Numbered from the stretch's first letter, positions 1-7,258 are shown. The stretch: DNA of 8,182 bases from Gp7-AA10 sp035636095 (GCA_035636095.1 DASPZU010000056.1:1-8182); one strand, 5' to 3'. The notes: generated by a model from the letters alone, not told the origin. Made by a program: numbers and translations.

Positions 1-249
1 GATCGCCAGGTGCTGCACGAGCGGGTGCGGATTCACTCGCAGGCGGCAGCCGATGGCGAGGATCTGTTAGACCGCATTGCCAAAGACTCACTCTTCGGAA
101 TCGATCGCAAGACCATGGACGCGATGGCGAATCCGAACAACTACACCGGTCTCTCGCGGCAGCAGACGGAGCGCTTTCTCATCGAGGAGATCGATCCGAT
201 TCTGGCCTCGGCAACGATTGTTCGCGGCACGGCCGAGGTGCGCGTATGA
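1..249 (+). CDS. purB: Adenylosuccinate lyase, C-terminal fragment (5' end outside window)
   Basis: This is the last 82 codons of an open frame that enters from the left edge and stops at TGA 247-249. Adenylosuccinate lyase removes fumarate from SAICAR and from adenylosuccinate in cytosolic purine synthesis. The visible part matches the C-terminal helical domain of the eukaryote-like (human ADSL-type) branch: DRQVLHERVRIHSQAAA at the start, then DLLDRIAKD, then the NNYTGLSRQQTERFLIEE block, which corresponds to the SSFTGRASQQVQRFLEEE block of the animal enzyme. The catalytic residues lie upstream and cannot be checked. The stop overlaps the next start codon by four bases (ATGA), so rlpA is probably co-transcribed and translationally coupled. 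The family assignment rests on remembered motifs; a full-length search would confirm it. Confidence 0.85.
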   Translation, partial: DRQVLHERVRIHSQAAADGEDLLDRIAKDSLFGIDRKTMDAMANPNNYTGLSRQQTERFLIEEIDPILASATIVRGTAEVRV

Positions 250-1094
250 AGTGGAGCGCCGCCGCCCTCGGCGGCGTAATGGTGATTGCGTATGGCTGCG
301 CAACCGCGCCCAAGCCGCAGGTCACGCCTCCGTCCGACCTTCATGGTGTGGCGAGCTGGTACGGACAGGAATTCGCCGGGCGCACAACCGCCAACGGCGA
401 GATTTTCGATCCTCTGCTCTTCACGGCCGCGCATCGCACGCTTCCGTTCGGCACCGTCGTCGATGTGCAGAATCCGAAGTCGCATCAGACGGTCCGGGTC
501 CGTATCAACGACCGCGGACCGTACATCGGTGGCCGCATGATCGACTTGTCGTATGCCGCGGCGCAACAGATCGGATTGATCGAGCCCGGAAGCGGCGAAG
601 TCGATCTCACGGTCGTGAAGCTCGGCAGCGGCGAGCGCGAACCGCCGGCGCCGTATGTCGTTTCGATCGCCGACGTGAAGCCGGCGCCGGTCCCCGAACC
701 CGAGGCACCTGCGGTTCCGGTGGTGGTGGACAATGTGCAGGTCGTCACCGAGCGTCAGGGAGTCGAGACGCGACTGCAAGTCTCGCCCGACGGCCGCAAG
801 GTCGAAGAAGTGCCAGTGAAACCCGCCCCTCCCACTCCGCCGCCGAAACCCGCGCCGAGAGTTGTTTCATCGTCGACGACGAAGTACGTCGTTCAAGTCG
901 GCGCATTCGCACAAGAAGCAAATGCGAAGCGACTAACCTCGCAATTAACGCAAATGGGGCAGAACGCCCATATCGACAGCGGCGCCTCGCTTTTCTTCGT
1001 TCGCATCGGCCCGTTCGATACGCGCGACCAGGCCATTCAAGCGCGCTCGCGCCTCGAGAACAAGGGTCTCTCGGCGATCGTCATTGCGCAGTGA
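246..1094 (+). CDS. rlpA: RlpA-like septal ring lytic transglycosylase with SPOR domain (probable lipoprotein)
   Basis: The 282-residue protein probably cleaves peptidoglycan glycan strands, preferring stem-peptide-free (denuded) glycan at the division septum. Residues 1-17 form a short hydrophobic export signal followed by Cys18, a possible lipidation site, although the box AYGC is not canonical. Residues 33-125 are the double-psi beta-barrel: GVASWYG (34-40), the ANGE acidic residue Glu52, His63 in AAHRTLPFGT and Asp89 in INDRGP, all residues that family work links to activity. A proline-rich linker (about 135-207) leads to a C-terminal SPOR domain (213-281, KYVVQVGAF to IVIAQ), which in known proteins binds denuded septal glycan. 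The start is supported by GAGGTG at 235-240, five bases before the ATG, and by the ATGA overlap with purB. The stop directly abuts the ndk stop on the other strand. Confidence 0.93.
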   Translation: MKWSAAALGGVMVIAYGCATAPKPQVTPPSDLHGVASWYGQEFAGRTTANGEIFDPLLFTAAHRTLPFGTVVDVQNPKSHQTVRVRINDRGPYIGGRMIDLSYAAAQQIGLIEPGSGEVDLTVVKLGSGEREPPAPYVVSIADVKPAPVPEPEAPAVPVVVDNVQVVTERQGVETRLQVSPDGRKVEEVPVKPAPPTPPPKPAPRVVSSSTTKYVVQVGAFAQEANAKRLTSQLTQMGQNAHIDSGASLFFVRIGPFDTRDQAIQARSRLENKGLSAIVIAQ

Positions 1095-1511
1095 CTAGGC
1101 AAGCTCCGATTCCGAAAAGAAAAAGCTGATCTCGATTTTCGCGTTGTCGTCCGAATCCGATCCGTGGATGGCGTTCTGCTCGATCGATTCGCCGAACTCC
1201 GCGCGAATGGTTCCCTTGTCCGCCTTCTTCGGATCGGTCGCGCCCATCAGTTTTCGCAAGCGCGCCACCGCGTCGTCGCGCTGCAGCGCCGCGACAAAAA
1301 CCGGTCCCGAGACCATGTACTTCACGAGATCGCGATAGAACGGCCGCTGGCGATGGACAGCGTAAAACGCCTCTGCCTGTTTTTGCGAGAGTCCCATTTT
1401 CTTGATGCCGAGGATGGTGAAGCCGTCGGTCTCGAGGCGGCTGATGATTTTTCCGAGATTTCCTTTGCGGACAGAGTCCGGCTTGATGATCGTCAGGGTG
1501 CGATTCGCCAT
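1095..1511 (-). CDS. ndk: Nucleoside diphosphate kinase
   Basis: This 138-residue cytosolic enzyme transfers the gamma phosphate of ATP to NDPs through a phosphohistidine. The N-terminus is the standard TLTIIKPDSV strand (residues 5-14), the family RPFY motif is at 56-59, and the catalytic His116 sits in the signature NAIHGSDS (113-120). Length is normal for the family. The start at 1511 gives the expected MANRTLTIIKPD beginning; a longer in-frame start at 1539 in another frame does not fit the family. No Shine-Dalgarno sequence precedes the ATG, and a TATAAT hexamer lies only 10 bases upstream, so it may have its own nearly leaderless transcript as well as reading from the upstream nucleotidyltransferase gene, 11 bp away. 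It is the last gene of the minus-strand cluster. Confidence 0.97.
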   Translation of the reverse strand: MANRTLTIIKPDSVRKGNLGKIISRLETDGFTILGIKKMGLSQKQAEAFYAVHRQRPFYRDLVKYMVSGPVFVAALQRDDAVARLRKLMGATDPKKADKGTIRAEFGESIEQNAIHGSDSDDNAKIEISFFFSESELA

Positions 1512-1521
1512 GGCGGCGCGG

Positions 1522-1527
1522 ATTATA
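1522..1527 (-). promoter_or_regulatory. Possible -10 box for ndk overlapping the upstream stop codon
   Basis: Read on the minus strand, positions 1527-1522 spell TATAAT, an exact match to the sigma-70 -10 consensus. It overlaps the TAA stop of the nucleotidyltransferase gene (1525-1523). Transcription would start near 1515-1516, leaving only four or five bases before the ndk ATG at 1511. No good -35 hexamer lies 16-18 bp upstream (that stretch reads GATCGC-like), so the call depends on the -10 box alone and could be chance. Confidence 0.3.
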
Positions 1528-2449
1528 TGCGCGCTTCAAAAGGCGCGATCACCAGTCCATCCTCGAATCTGTAATTCGGATCGCGGGGAATCGCAGGATC
1601 GTCGTTGCAGACGATGGCGTTGTGAAGCTTGACTGGTGTTCGCATCTCAACGCCGTGCGCCACGATGCAGTTTTCGAGAACGACGCCGCGTCCGATGAAA
1701 CATTCATCCATGACCACGCTGTCGCGAATCTGGCCTTCGATCACAGAAACGCCGATCGTTTTGCCGAACGCGCGCGCCGCCCTCAGGTAGCGCTCCGCCG
1801 TGCCGAGGTCGAACCACATCGGATCTTCGTTGATCACCGCCGCGACCTTCTCGGTTCCGTTCTTGACCAGCGGCTGATACACGTCGCCGGTGATCTCCGA
1901 AAAGTCGCGGTCGGGGATGTATCGGAAGATTCGAGATGCAACGCAGTGCGATCCGGAAAACATCAGCGACTGCCCCCGACCCTGGCCGTAGCCGGTGACC
2001 AATCCGTTCTCTTCCCACACCGCCGTATATCGATCGCCTGAGGGCGCATGTCGGAGCGTCAGCGCGGCCAGGGCCTCTCGCTCGCGTCGCAGGCGCCGGA
2101 GATCATCGAACTTCGGGCGTTGAAACGTGTCGCCATTGATCAGAAAAAAATCGTCGTCGCGCTCGAGCACCGCGCGCACTTTCCGCAGGCCGCCGCCGGT
2201 GCCGAGGATTTCAGGCTCGCGAGAAAAATGAAAACGGATGTCAGGAAACCGCGCCGGCAGGTATCCCTCGATCTGAAGCGGCAGATGGTGCAGATTGACG
2301 ACGATTTCGTCGGCGCCGGCGCTGACCAGTGAGTCGACCAGCCATCCGATCAGCGGCTGCCCGCCCAGAGGCAGCATCGGTTTCGAAAGCGTGTAGCTGA
2401 GAGGACGAAGCCGCGTGCCGTAGCCCGCGGCGAGAATCATGGCTTTCAT
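1523..2449 (-). CDS. NDP-sugar pyrophosphorylase (nucleotidyltransferase, MurU/GMP-like) with short left-handed beta-helix tail
   Basis: The 308-residue protein should couple a sugar 1-phosphate to an NTP, releasing pyrophosphate. Residues 1-27 hold the GT-A nucleotidyltransferase signature (ILAAGYGTRLRPLSYTLSKP), with the catalytic-type Lys23, and NGD at 105-107 supplies the metal-binding Asp107. WFDLGTAERY (212-221) is the usual sugar-binding and family-diagnostic block. Residues 233-282 carry hexapeptide-like repeats (VIEGQI, VVMDECFI, VVLENCIV) typical of a left-handed beta-helix. The start is placed at 2449 because MKAMILAAG is the family N-terminus; the frame continues to 2512 but those 21 codons are repeat DNA. 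Substrate is uncertain: N-acetylmuramate 1-phosphate (MurU), mannose 1-phosphate and heptose phosphates are all possible. It lies 11 bp upstream of ndk, and no Shine-Dalgarno sequence precedes it. Confidence 0.88.
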   Translation of the reverse strand: MKAMILAAGYGTRLRPLSYTLSKPMLPLGGQPLIGWLVDSLVSAGADEIVVNLHHLPLQIEGYLPARFPDIRFHFSREPEILGTGGGLRKVRAVLERDDDFFLINGDTFQRPKFDDLRRLRREREALAALTLRHAPSGDRYTAVWEENGLVTGYGQGRGQSLMFSGSHCVASRIFRYIPDRDFSEITGDVYQPLVKNGTEKVAAVINEDPMWFDLGTAERYLRAARAFGKTIGVSVIEGQIRDSVVMDECFIGRGVVLENCIVAHGVEMRTPVKLHNAIVCNDDPAIPRDPNYRFEDGLVIAPFEARI

Positions 2450-2452
2450 ACG

Positions 2453-2531
2453 AGGTTGCGAGGTCTCGCGGTCTCGTGGTCTCGTGGTGGGCGGGACCGC
2501 GAGACTGCGCAACCGCGAGACTGCACAACCT
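2453..2531. repeat. Imperfect 35-bp inverted repeat of GGTCTCGY words filling the CYTH/nucleotidyltransferase gap
   Basis: Two 35-base arms, 2453-2487 and 2497-2531, are reverse complements at 27 of 35 positions and enclose a 9-base loop. The left arm is itself a tandem run of the octamer GGTCTCGC/GGTCTCGT (about 2462-2487). The right arm holds two 16-base units, GCGAGACTGCGCAACC and GCGAGACTGCACAACC (2499-2514 and 2515-2530). The hairpin begins at the base next to the CYTH-gene stop (2532) and ends three bases before the nucleotidyltransferase ATG (2449). There is no T-run to make it a standard terminator. Confidence 0.85.
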
Positions 2532-3089
2532 TCATAAATCCTCCGGCGCGAATACCATGTTCTCGGGCAGATCGCTGCGCGTGCGCCGCGCCTGCCGGTA
2601 GAGATCGGCGTAAGTCTGCCGGATCGCTTGATCCATGCTCATGCCAAGCTCGGTCGCGACGGAGCGAATGACTTCGATCGGTCCTTCGATTTCGAAGTAC
2701 TCGCCGATGGGCGTGCGATCGAGGACCACTTCGACCTCCTTCACCCGCCAGACCTCGCGAAATTTCTGATAGCGGAACACCGGCCGGAAGCCGAGAGAGT
2801 CGAGGAGCTCGATGGCCAGCTCGAAGCTCTCCACGCCGGTCTGCACTTCCTCGCGTTTCTTGATGCCTCCTTCCATCGACAACGGCCCCTTGTACGTCGC
2901 GATGGCATACTTGCCGAACTTTCGCACCCGCAGCAGTGCCCCTCGCGTCCGCAGCTCTCCTCGGCGGTCGAGCACGATGTTGTCCTCGAAGGTTTCGGCG
3001 TAGAGACGATGCGCGCCGATGTCCTGCAGCTTGCCGATGAGCGCACCGCGATCGGTGAGCGGAAACTTGACTTCGATTTCCTGCGCCAT
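2532..3089 (-). CDS. CYTH-domain protein (class IV adenylate cyclase / triphosphate tunnel metalloenzyme family)
   Basis: The 185-residue protein has a complete CYTH tunnel domain, a fold that binds triphosphate groups with metal ions inside a beta-barrel. The diagnostic ExExK motif is EIEVK at residues 4-8. Other expected tunnel residues are Arg54 and Arg56 (LLRVRKF), Lys67 in TYKGP, Glu80/Glu81 (KKREEV), Arg106, Asp124 in LDRTPIGEYFEIEG and the acidic pair Glu133/Glu135. LDRTPIGEYFEIEG is typical of the CyaB-like branch. Members make cAMP or hydrolyse thiamine triphosphate, inorganic tripolyphosphate or similar; sequence alone does not decide which. The start at 3089 gives MAQEIEVKFP; the open frame reaches 3146, but those extra 19 codons translate the heptamer array. 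No Shine-Dalgarno sequence is visible. It sits between pgk and a nucleotidyltransferase gene. Confidence 0.85.
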   Translation of the reverse strand: MAQEIEVKFPLTDRGALIGKLQDIGAHRLYAETFEDNIVLDRRGELRTRGALLRVRKFGKYAIATYKGPLSMEGGIKKREEVQTGVESFELAIELLDSLGFRPVFRYQKFREVWRVKEVEVVLDRTPIGEYFEIEGPIEVIRSVATELGMSMDQAIRQTYADLYRQARRTRSDLPENMVFAPEDL

Positions 3090-3094
3090 GTCAG

Positions 3095-3149
3095 AGGGAT
3101 GAGGGATGAAGGATGAGGGATGAATAGCGGCTTGATCCGCCCTCATCCC

Positions 3150-3166
<17 letters not shown>
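3095..3166. repeat. GGGATGA heptamer inverted array, copy 1 (pgk/CYTH gap)
   Basis: The left arm (3095-3124) is four tandem heptamers of GGGATGA type, the third degenerate (AGGATGA). The right arm (3142-3166) is the reverse-complement series TCATCCC, TCATCCC, TCAGCCC. The 17-base spacer (3125-3141) contains a small GCGG/CCGC stem that extends the hairpin. The right arm runs into pgk: the pgk stop codon (3150-3152) and its last few codons are made of heptamer sequence. Four CCC runs at 7-base spacing (3140-3163) form a G-quadruplex motif on the minus strand. The array ends five bases before the CYTH-gene ATG at 3089. Confidence 0.9.
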
Positions 3167-4316
<1,150 letters not shown>

Positions 4317-4319
4317 AGA

Positions 4320-4390
4320 AGGGATGAGGGATGAGGGATGAGGGCTGAATTCGTCGCATCTCTCATCCCTCATCCCTCAGCCCTCATCCC
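4320..4390. repeat. GGGATGA heptamer inverted array, copy 2 (gap/pgk gap)
   Basis: The left arm (4320-4349) is GGGATGA three times followed by GGGCTGA; it matches the left arm of copy 1 (3095-3124) at 28 of 30 bases. The right arm (4362-4390) is TCATCCC, TCATCCC, TCAGCCC, TCATCCC, and its first 25 bases (4362-4386) are identical to 3142-3166. The 12-base spacer (4350-4361) is unrelated to that of copy 1. The two arms can form a stem of four heptamer pairs with two mismatches. Each strand carries four G3 runs at 7-base spacing: 4321-4344 on plus and 4390-4367 on minus. The element lies seven bases after the gap stop and three bases before the pgk ATG. Confidence 0.92.
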
Positions 4391-4397
4391 TTTTGGT

Positions 4398-5423
4398 TCA
4401 TCGCGCAGTCAGTGACTCCTGCTTCACACGTGCTACATAGGCAATCAGGTCAAGAATCCGGTTCGAGTAGCCCCACTCGTTGTCGTACCACGCCAGGATT
4501 TTGTGCATGTGCGGATCGACCGAGCGGGTGAAGGTGGTGTCGACGATCGAGGAGTGCGCGTCGCCGTTGAAGTCGTGCGACACGAGCTGTTCATCCGAGT
4601 AGCTGAGGATCTTGCGCAGCTCGCCTTTGGAGGCATCGCGGAGCACCTGATTGATCTCGTCGGCGTTGGTGGCTTTCTCGGTATGAAATGTCAGGTCGAC
4701 CAGCGAGACGTTCGGCGTCGGCACCCGGATCGAGATGCCGTCGAATTTTCCTTTGAGCTCGGGCAGCACCAGTCCGACAGCTTTCGCGGCACCGGTGCTG
4801 GTGGGGATCATTGAGAGTGCGGCCGCGCGTCCACGCCGGAGATCCTTGTGGGGCAGATCGAGGATCTCCTGATCGTTGGTGTAGGAGTGCACGGTGTTCA
4901 TGATGGCCATGGTGATGCGGAACTTCTCGTGCAGCACTTTGGCGACCGGAGCCAGGCAGTTGGTGGTGCACGACGCGTTGGAGATCACTTTGTGTTTTCC
5001 GGGATCGAACATCTTTTCGTTCACGCCGATGCAGATCGTGACGTCGGCATCCTTCGACGGGGCGGAGATGATCACGGTCTCGACGCCTTTGCGAAGATGG
5101 CGCGACGCTTTTTCCTTCGACGTGAACCTGCCCGACGACTCGACCACGATCTCGACGCCGAAATCGCCCCACGGAATCTCGGCGGGGTCGGGATTCGAAA
5201 ACACGCGCAGCTCGCGGCCGTCGATGGTGATGCCGTTGGCGGTGTGGCCGATCTGATTCGGAATCGTTCCATGCACGGAGTCGTACTTGAGGAGGTAAGC
5301 CAGTGTCGCGGAGTCGGTGAGATCGTTGACCGCCGCGAATTGAATGTCGAATTTTCCGGCCAGCGCCGCCCGAACGACGTTGCGTCCGATGCGCCCGAAT
5401 CCGTTGATGCCAACCTTGACCAT
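4398..5423 (-). CDS. gap: Glyceraldehyde-3-phosphate dehydrogenase, type I (NAD-dependent)
   Basis: The 341-residue cytosolic enzyme oxidises and phosphorylates glyceraldehyde 3-phosphate to 1,3-bisphosphoglycerate, the substrate of the next gene product, Pgk. The Rossmann motif VGINGFGRIGRN is at residues 4-15, and Asp34 in AVNDL favours NAD over NADP. The catalytic Cys152 lies in SNASCTTNC (148-156), with its partner His179 in NTVHSYT. Further family blocks are IPTSTGAAKA (206-215), SIRVPTPNVS (231-240) and WYDNEWGYSNR (312-322). The start at 5423 gives the standard MVKVGINGFG and is preceded by GGAGGGG (5432-5426), the clearest ribosome-binding site in the minus-strand cluster. The open frame reaches 5510, but that part overlaps mtnA and has no family support. 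It is the first gene of the cluster. Confidence 0.98.
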   Translation of the reverse strand: MVKVGINGFGRIGRNVVRAALAGKFDIQFAAVNDLTDSATLAYLLKYDSVHGTIPNQIGHTANGITIDGRELRVFSNPDPAEIPWGDFGVEIVVESSGRFTSKEKASRHLRKGVETVIISAPSKDADVTICIGVNEKMFDPGKHKVISNASCTTNCLAPVAKVLHEKFRITMAIMNTVHSYTNDQEILDLPHKDLRRGRAAALSMIPTSTGAAKAVGLVLPELKGKFDGISIRVPTPNVSLVDLTFHTEKATNADEINQVLRDASKGELRKILSYSDEQLVSHDFNGDAHSSIVDTTFTRSVDPHMHKILAWYDNEWGYSNRILDLIAYVARVKQESLTAR

Positions 5424-5425
5424 CG

Positions 5426-5432
5426 CCCCTCC
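5426..5432 (-). promoter_or_regulatory. Shine-Dalgarno sequence fixing the gap start
   Basis: Minus-strand GGAGGGG ends two bases before the gap ATG (5423-5421), with the GGAGG core about four bases from it. It supports the start at 5423 over the longer frame to 5510. It stands out because none of the downstream minus-strand genes has such a site. Confidence 0.7.
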
Positions 5433-5444
5433 GTGTCGACCGGC

Positions 5445-5451
5445 TAGTATA
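5445..5451. promoter_or_regulatory. Possible shared divergent -10 element between gap and mtnA
   Basis: The two start codons are separated by only 33 bp (5424-5456). Inside, TAGTATA reads as TATACT on the minus strand (5451-5446; five of six bases of the consensus), placed about 23 bases before the gap ATG. It reads as TAGTAT on the plus strand (5445-5450; four of six), six bases before the mtnA GTG. No good -35 hexamer is correctly spaced on either strand: TTGACC at 5416-5421 is 23 bp away on plus, and TCGACA (5467-5462) is 10 bp away on minus. Both promoters are therefore tentative. Confidence 0.35.
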
Positions 5452-5456
5452 GCGGC

Positions 5457-6437
5457 GTGTCTGTCGAACCCATCCGCTGGCGCGGCGACGCGCTCGAGCT
5501 GCTCGATCAACGCCGCTTGCCGCGCGAAATGATTTACGTGACCTGCCGCACCTCACACGAGGTCGCGGACGCCATCAAGCACATGATCGTACGCGGCGCG
5601 CCCGCCATCGGCGTGGCGGCGGCCTTCGGCATGGCGCTGGCGAAGCTACGGGGGGACGATCTTCAATTCGCGGCCATCGAATTGAAGCAAGCCCGTCCAA
5701 CGGCCGTGAATCTGGCGTGGGCCGTCGATCGGATGGTGAACGCGAAGGGTGCGACATCCGAAGCGGAAGCGATTCTGCGCGAGGACGTCGAGGCCAACCG
5801 CCGCATCGGCCGCTTCGGCGCCGAGCTCCTCGGCGCACGCGCGACGGTGTTGACGCACTGCAACGCCGGCGCCCTCGCCACCGCCGGCTACGGTACGGCC
5901 CTCGGTGTGATTCGATCGGCGGTCGAGCAGGGGAAGAAGATCGCGGTTTTCGCCGACGAAACGCGTCCGTACCTGCAAGGCGCCCGGCTCACGGCGTGGG
6001 AGCTGCAGCAGGATGGCATCGACGTCACGCTGATCACCGACAGCATGGCGGGACATTTCTTTCAGCAGCGAAAATTCGACGCGGTGGTGGTCGGCGCCGA
6101 CCGCATCGCTGCCAACGGCGACACCGCCAACAAAATCGGCACATATACGCTGGCGGTCCTCGCCGACGCGCACAGCGTCCCGTTCTACATCGCCGCGCCG
6201 GTCTCGACCATCGACCTCGCCACGAAAAGCGGCCAGACCATCCCGATCGAAGAGAGGAGCGCCACCGAGGTGACCGAGATCGCGGGGGCCAGGATTGCGC
6301 CGGACGGTATTGCGGTGCGGCATCCGGCCTTCGACGTCACGCCCGCGAAGTTGATCACCGCCATCATCACCGACCGCGGAGTTCTGCGCCCGCCATTCGA
6401 GGAATCGATCGCGCAGTGCTATCGTGTGCGCCCATGA
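5457..6437 (+). CDS. mtnA: S-methyl-5-thioribose-1-phosphate isomerase
   Basis: This 326-residue cytosolic enzyme converts 5-methylthioribose 1-phosphate to 5-methylthioribulose 1-phosphate in methionine salvage. It belongs to the eIF2B-alpha/beta/delta-like superfamily. Family blocks are PIRWRGDALELLDQRRLP (5-22), MIVRGAPAIGVAAAFG (43-58), THCNAGALAT (133-142) with catalytic Cys135, ADETRPYLQGARLTAWEL (166-183), VVGADRIAANGDTANKIGT (211-229) with catalytic Asp215, and ITDRGVLRPPF (304-314). The GTG at 5457 is chosen because the conserved N-terminus starts there and no earlier or nearby ATG fits. It has no Shine-Dalgarno sequence and may be leaderless. The related eIF2B-like ribose-1,5-bisphosphate isomerases are less likely given the MtnA-type motifs. 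The stop overlaps the next start (ATGA). Other methionine-salvage genes are not in view. Confidence 0.95.
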   Translation: MSVEPIRWRGDALELLDQRRLPREMIYVTCRTSHEVADAIKHMIVRGAPAIGVAAAFGMALAKLRGDDLQFAAIELKQARPTAVNLAWAVDRMVNAKGATSEAEAILREDVEANRRIGRFGAELLGARATVLTHCNAGALATAGYGTALGVIRSAVEQGKKIAVFADETRPYLQGARLTAWELQQDGIDVTLITDSMAGHFFQQRKFDAVVVGADRIAANGDTANKIGTYTLAVLADAHSVPFYIAAPVSTIDLATKSGQTIPIEERSATEVTEIAGARIAPDGIAVRHPAFDVTPAKLITAIITDRGVLRPPFEESIAQCYRVRP

Positions 6438-7258
6438 TGCGAAGAGCGGTGCTATGTCTCGCTCTCAGTGTGTCGCCGCTCCTGGCGGCCGGCAGCGGAA
6501 CCTTTCATTTCGGCAAAGTGAAATTCCAACCGGTGGATGCCTTTGCATATCTGGCGGACACTCAAGATCCCAAGAAGCCGACCATGCCGATCGTCGTGCT
6601 CACCGATTTCAAGATCGATCGCCCCGCGGTGCTGGCGGCCATCAACACGCCCGGCGCGTTCGTCTTGCAGACCGGCGAGAAGGGCAACTTCGTCATGGTG
6701 CGCATGGTCGCACCCGACAAATGCGGCGTGGGCGGATTTTTCGCCGCGACGCAACAGCAGACCGACCTCAGCGACAATTACCCTGCCAAGACGACGGCGT
6801 CGACAGCCTCGCGCGTCGCGGGCGAGTGCTGGACGGCCAAGCCCGAAAAGATGTTTGACGATGTTTACGACTTTCATTTGTCGTATGACGTGCCGATCAC
6901 TGCGATTCCGAAGCCGGCTTCACTGCCGGCGGGCGGAGGCGAGGCCGGAGCGGCGTACCTCGTGCTCGTGAAAGCGATTCAGAGCGCGAACTGGGAGACC
7001 GCCCGCCCGCATCTTCGGACCGATGAGGTCCCGTCCGAACGCCCGAAGGGCGCGGACCTGAAGAGGTATTTCGAGGGCCTGGCGCTTAATTATCCGAAAT
7101 CGGCGACGGTCTCTGGCGGACTCATGAAGGGCGATCGCGCCAACATCGACATCCGCGGCCTCGATCGCGAAGGGAAGAAGATCAAAGGCGTGGTGGCGCT
7201 CAAGAAGGTCGACGGCCAGTGGCAGGTTCTGGAACAGAACTTCTTTTTCGAACAATAG
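6434..7258 (+). CDS. Exported protein of unknown function
   Basis: I do not recognise this 274-residue protein. Residues 1-19 form a clear export signal (basic MMRR, hydrophobic core, LLAAG), with cleavage likely near residue 19-21. Residues 23-160 form one region rich in beta-type segments (MPIVVLTDF, GAFVLQT, NFVMVRMVAP) with two cysteines, Cys97 and Cys132, that could form a disulfide after export. A flexible PASLPAGGGEAG linker (161-172) follows. The C-terminal 100 residues (AAYLVLVKAIQSANWETARPH, then alternating strands to WQVLEQNFFF) resemble small NTF2/DUF4878-like cone-shaped domains in pattern; this is inference. The gene overlaps mtnA by ATGA and shares its frame with a long spurious upstream extension inside mtnA. 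The start at 6434 is supported by the signal peptide; the ATG at 6437 is an alternative. Confidence 0.8.
   Translation: MMRRAVLCLALSVSPLLAAGSGTFHFGKVKFQPVDAFAYLADTQDPKKPTMPIVVLTDFKIDRPAVLAAINTPGAFVLQTGEKGNFVMVRMVAPDKCGVGGFFAATQQQTDLSDNYPAKTTASTASRVAGECWTAKPEKMFDDVYDFHLSYDVPITAIPKPASLPAGGGEAGAAYLVLVKAIQSANWETARPHLRTDEVPSERPKGADLKRYFEGLALNYPKSATVSGGLMKGDRANIDIRGLDREGKKIKGVVALKKVDGQWQVLEQNFFFEQ

Noticed and set aside
77..1129. 350-codon plus-strand frame overlapping purB and rlpA
   Set aside because: Arg/Ser-rich shadow in a different frame from both recognised genes.
4317..4373. N-terminal extension of pgk, and the similar extensions of the CYTH gene (to 3146) and nucleotidyltransferase gene (to 2512)
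   Set aside because: The added codons translate the repeat arrays (HPSS-type or RDRE-type peptides) and precede the normal family N-termini.
5424..5510. Longer gap protein starting at 5510
   Set aside because: The extension overlaps the mtnA 5' end and lacks family similarity, while 5423 has a strong Shine-Dalgarno sequence and the standard MVKVGINGFG start.
4591..5556. Long 321-codon open frame on minus across gap and the mtnA start
   Set aside because: It is an alternate frame of gap, very rich in Arg/Ser/His with no family motif; the gap frame carries every GAPDH signature. High G+C produces such shadows.
5646..6323. 225-codon minus-strand frame opposite mtnA
   Set aside because: Antisense shadow with biased composition and no recognisable domain; mtnA is complete with catalytic residues on plus.
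5717..6433. Plus-strand frame extending the exported protein gene far upstream inside mtnA
   Set aside because: The upstream part is an Arg-rich out-of-frame reading of mtnA. The signal peptide at 6434 marks the real start.
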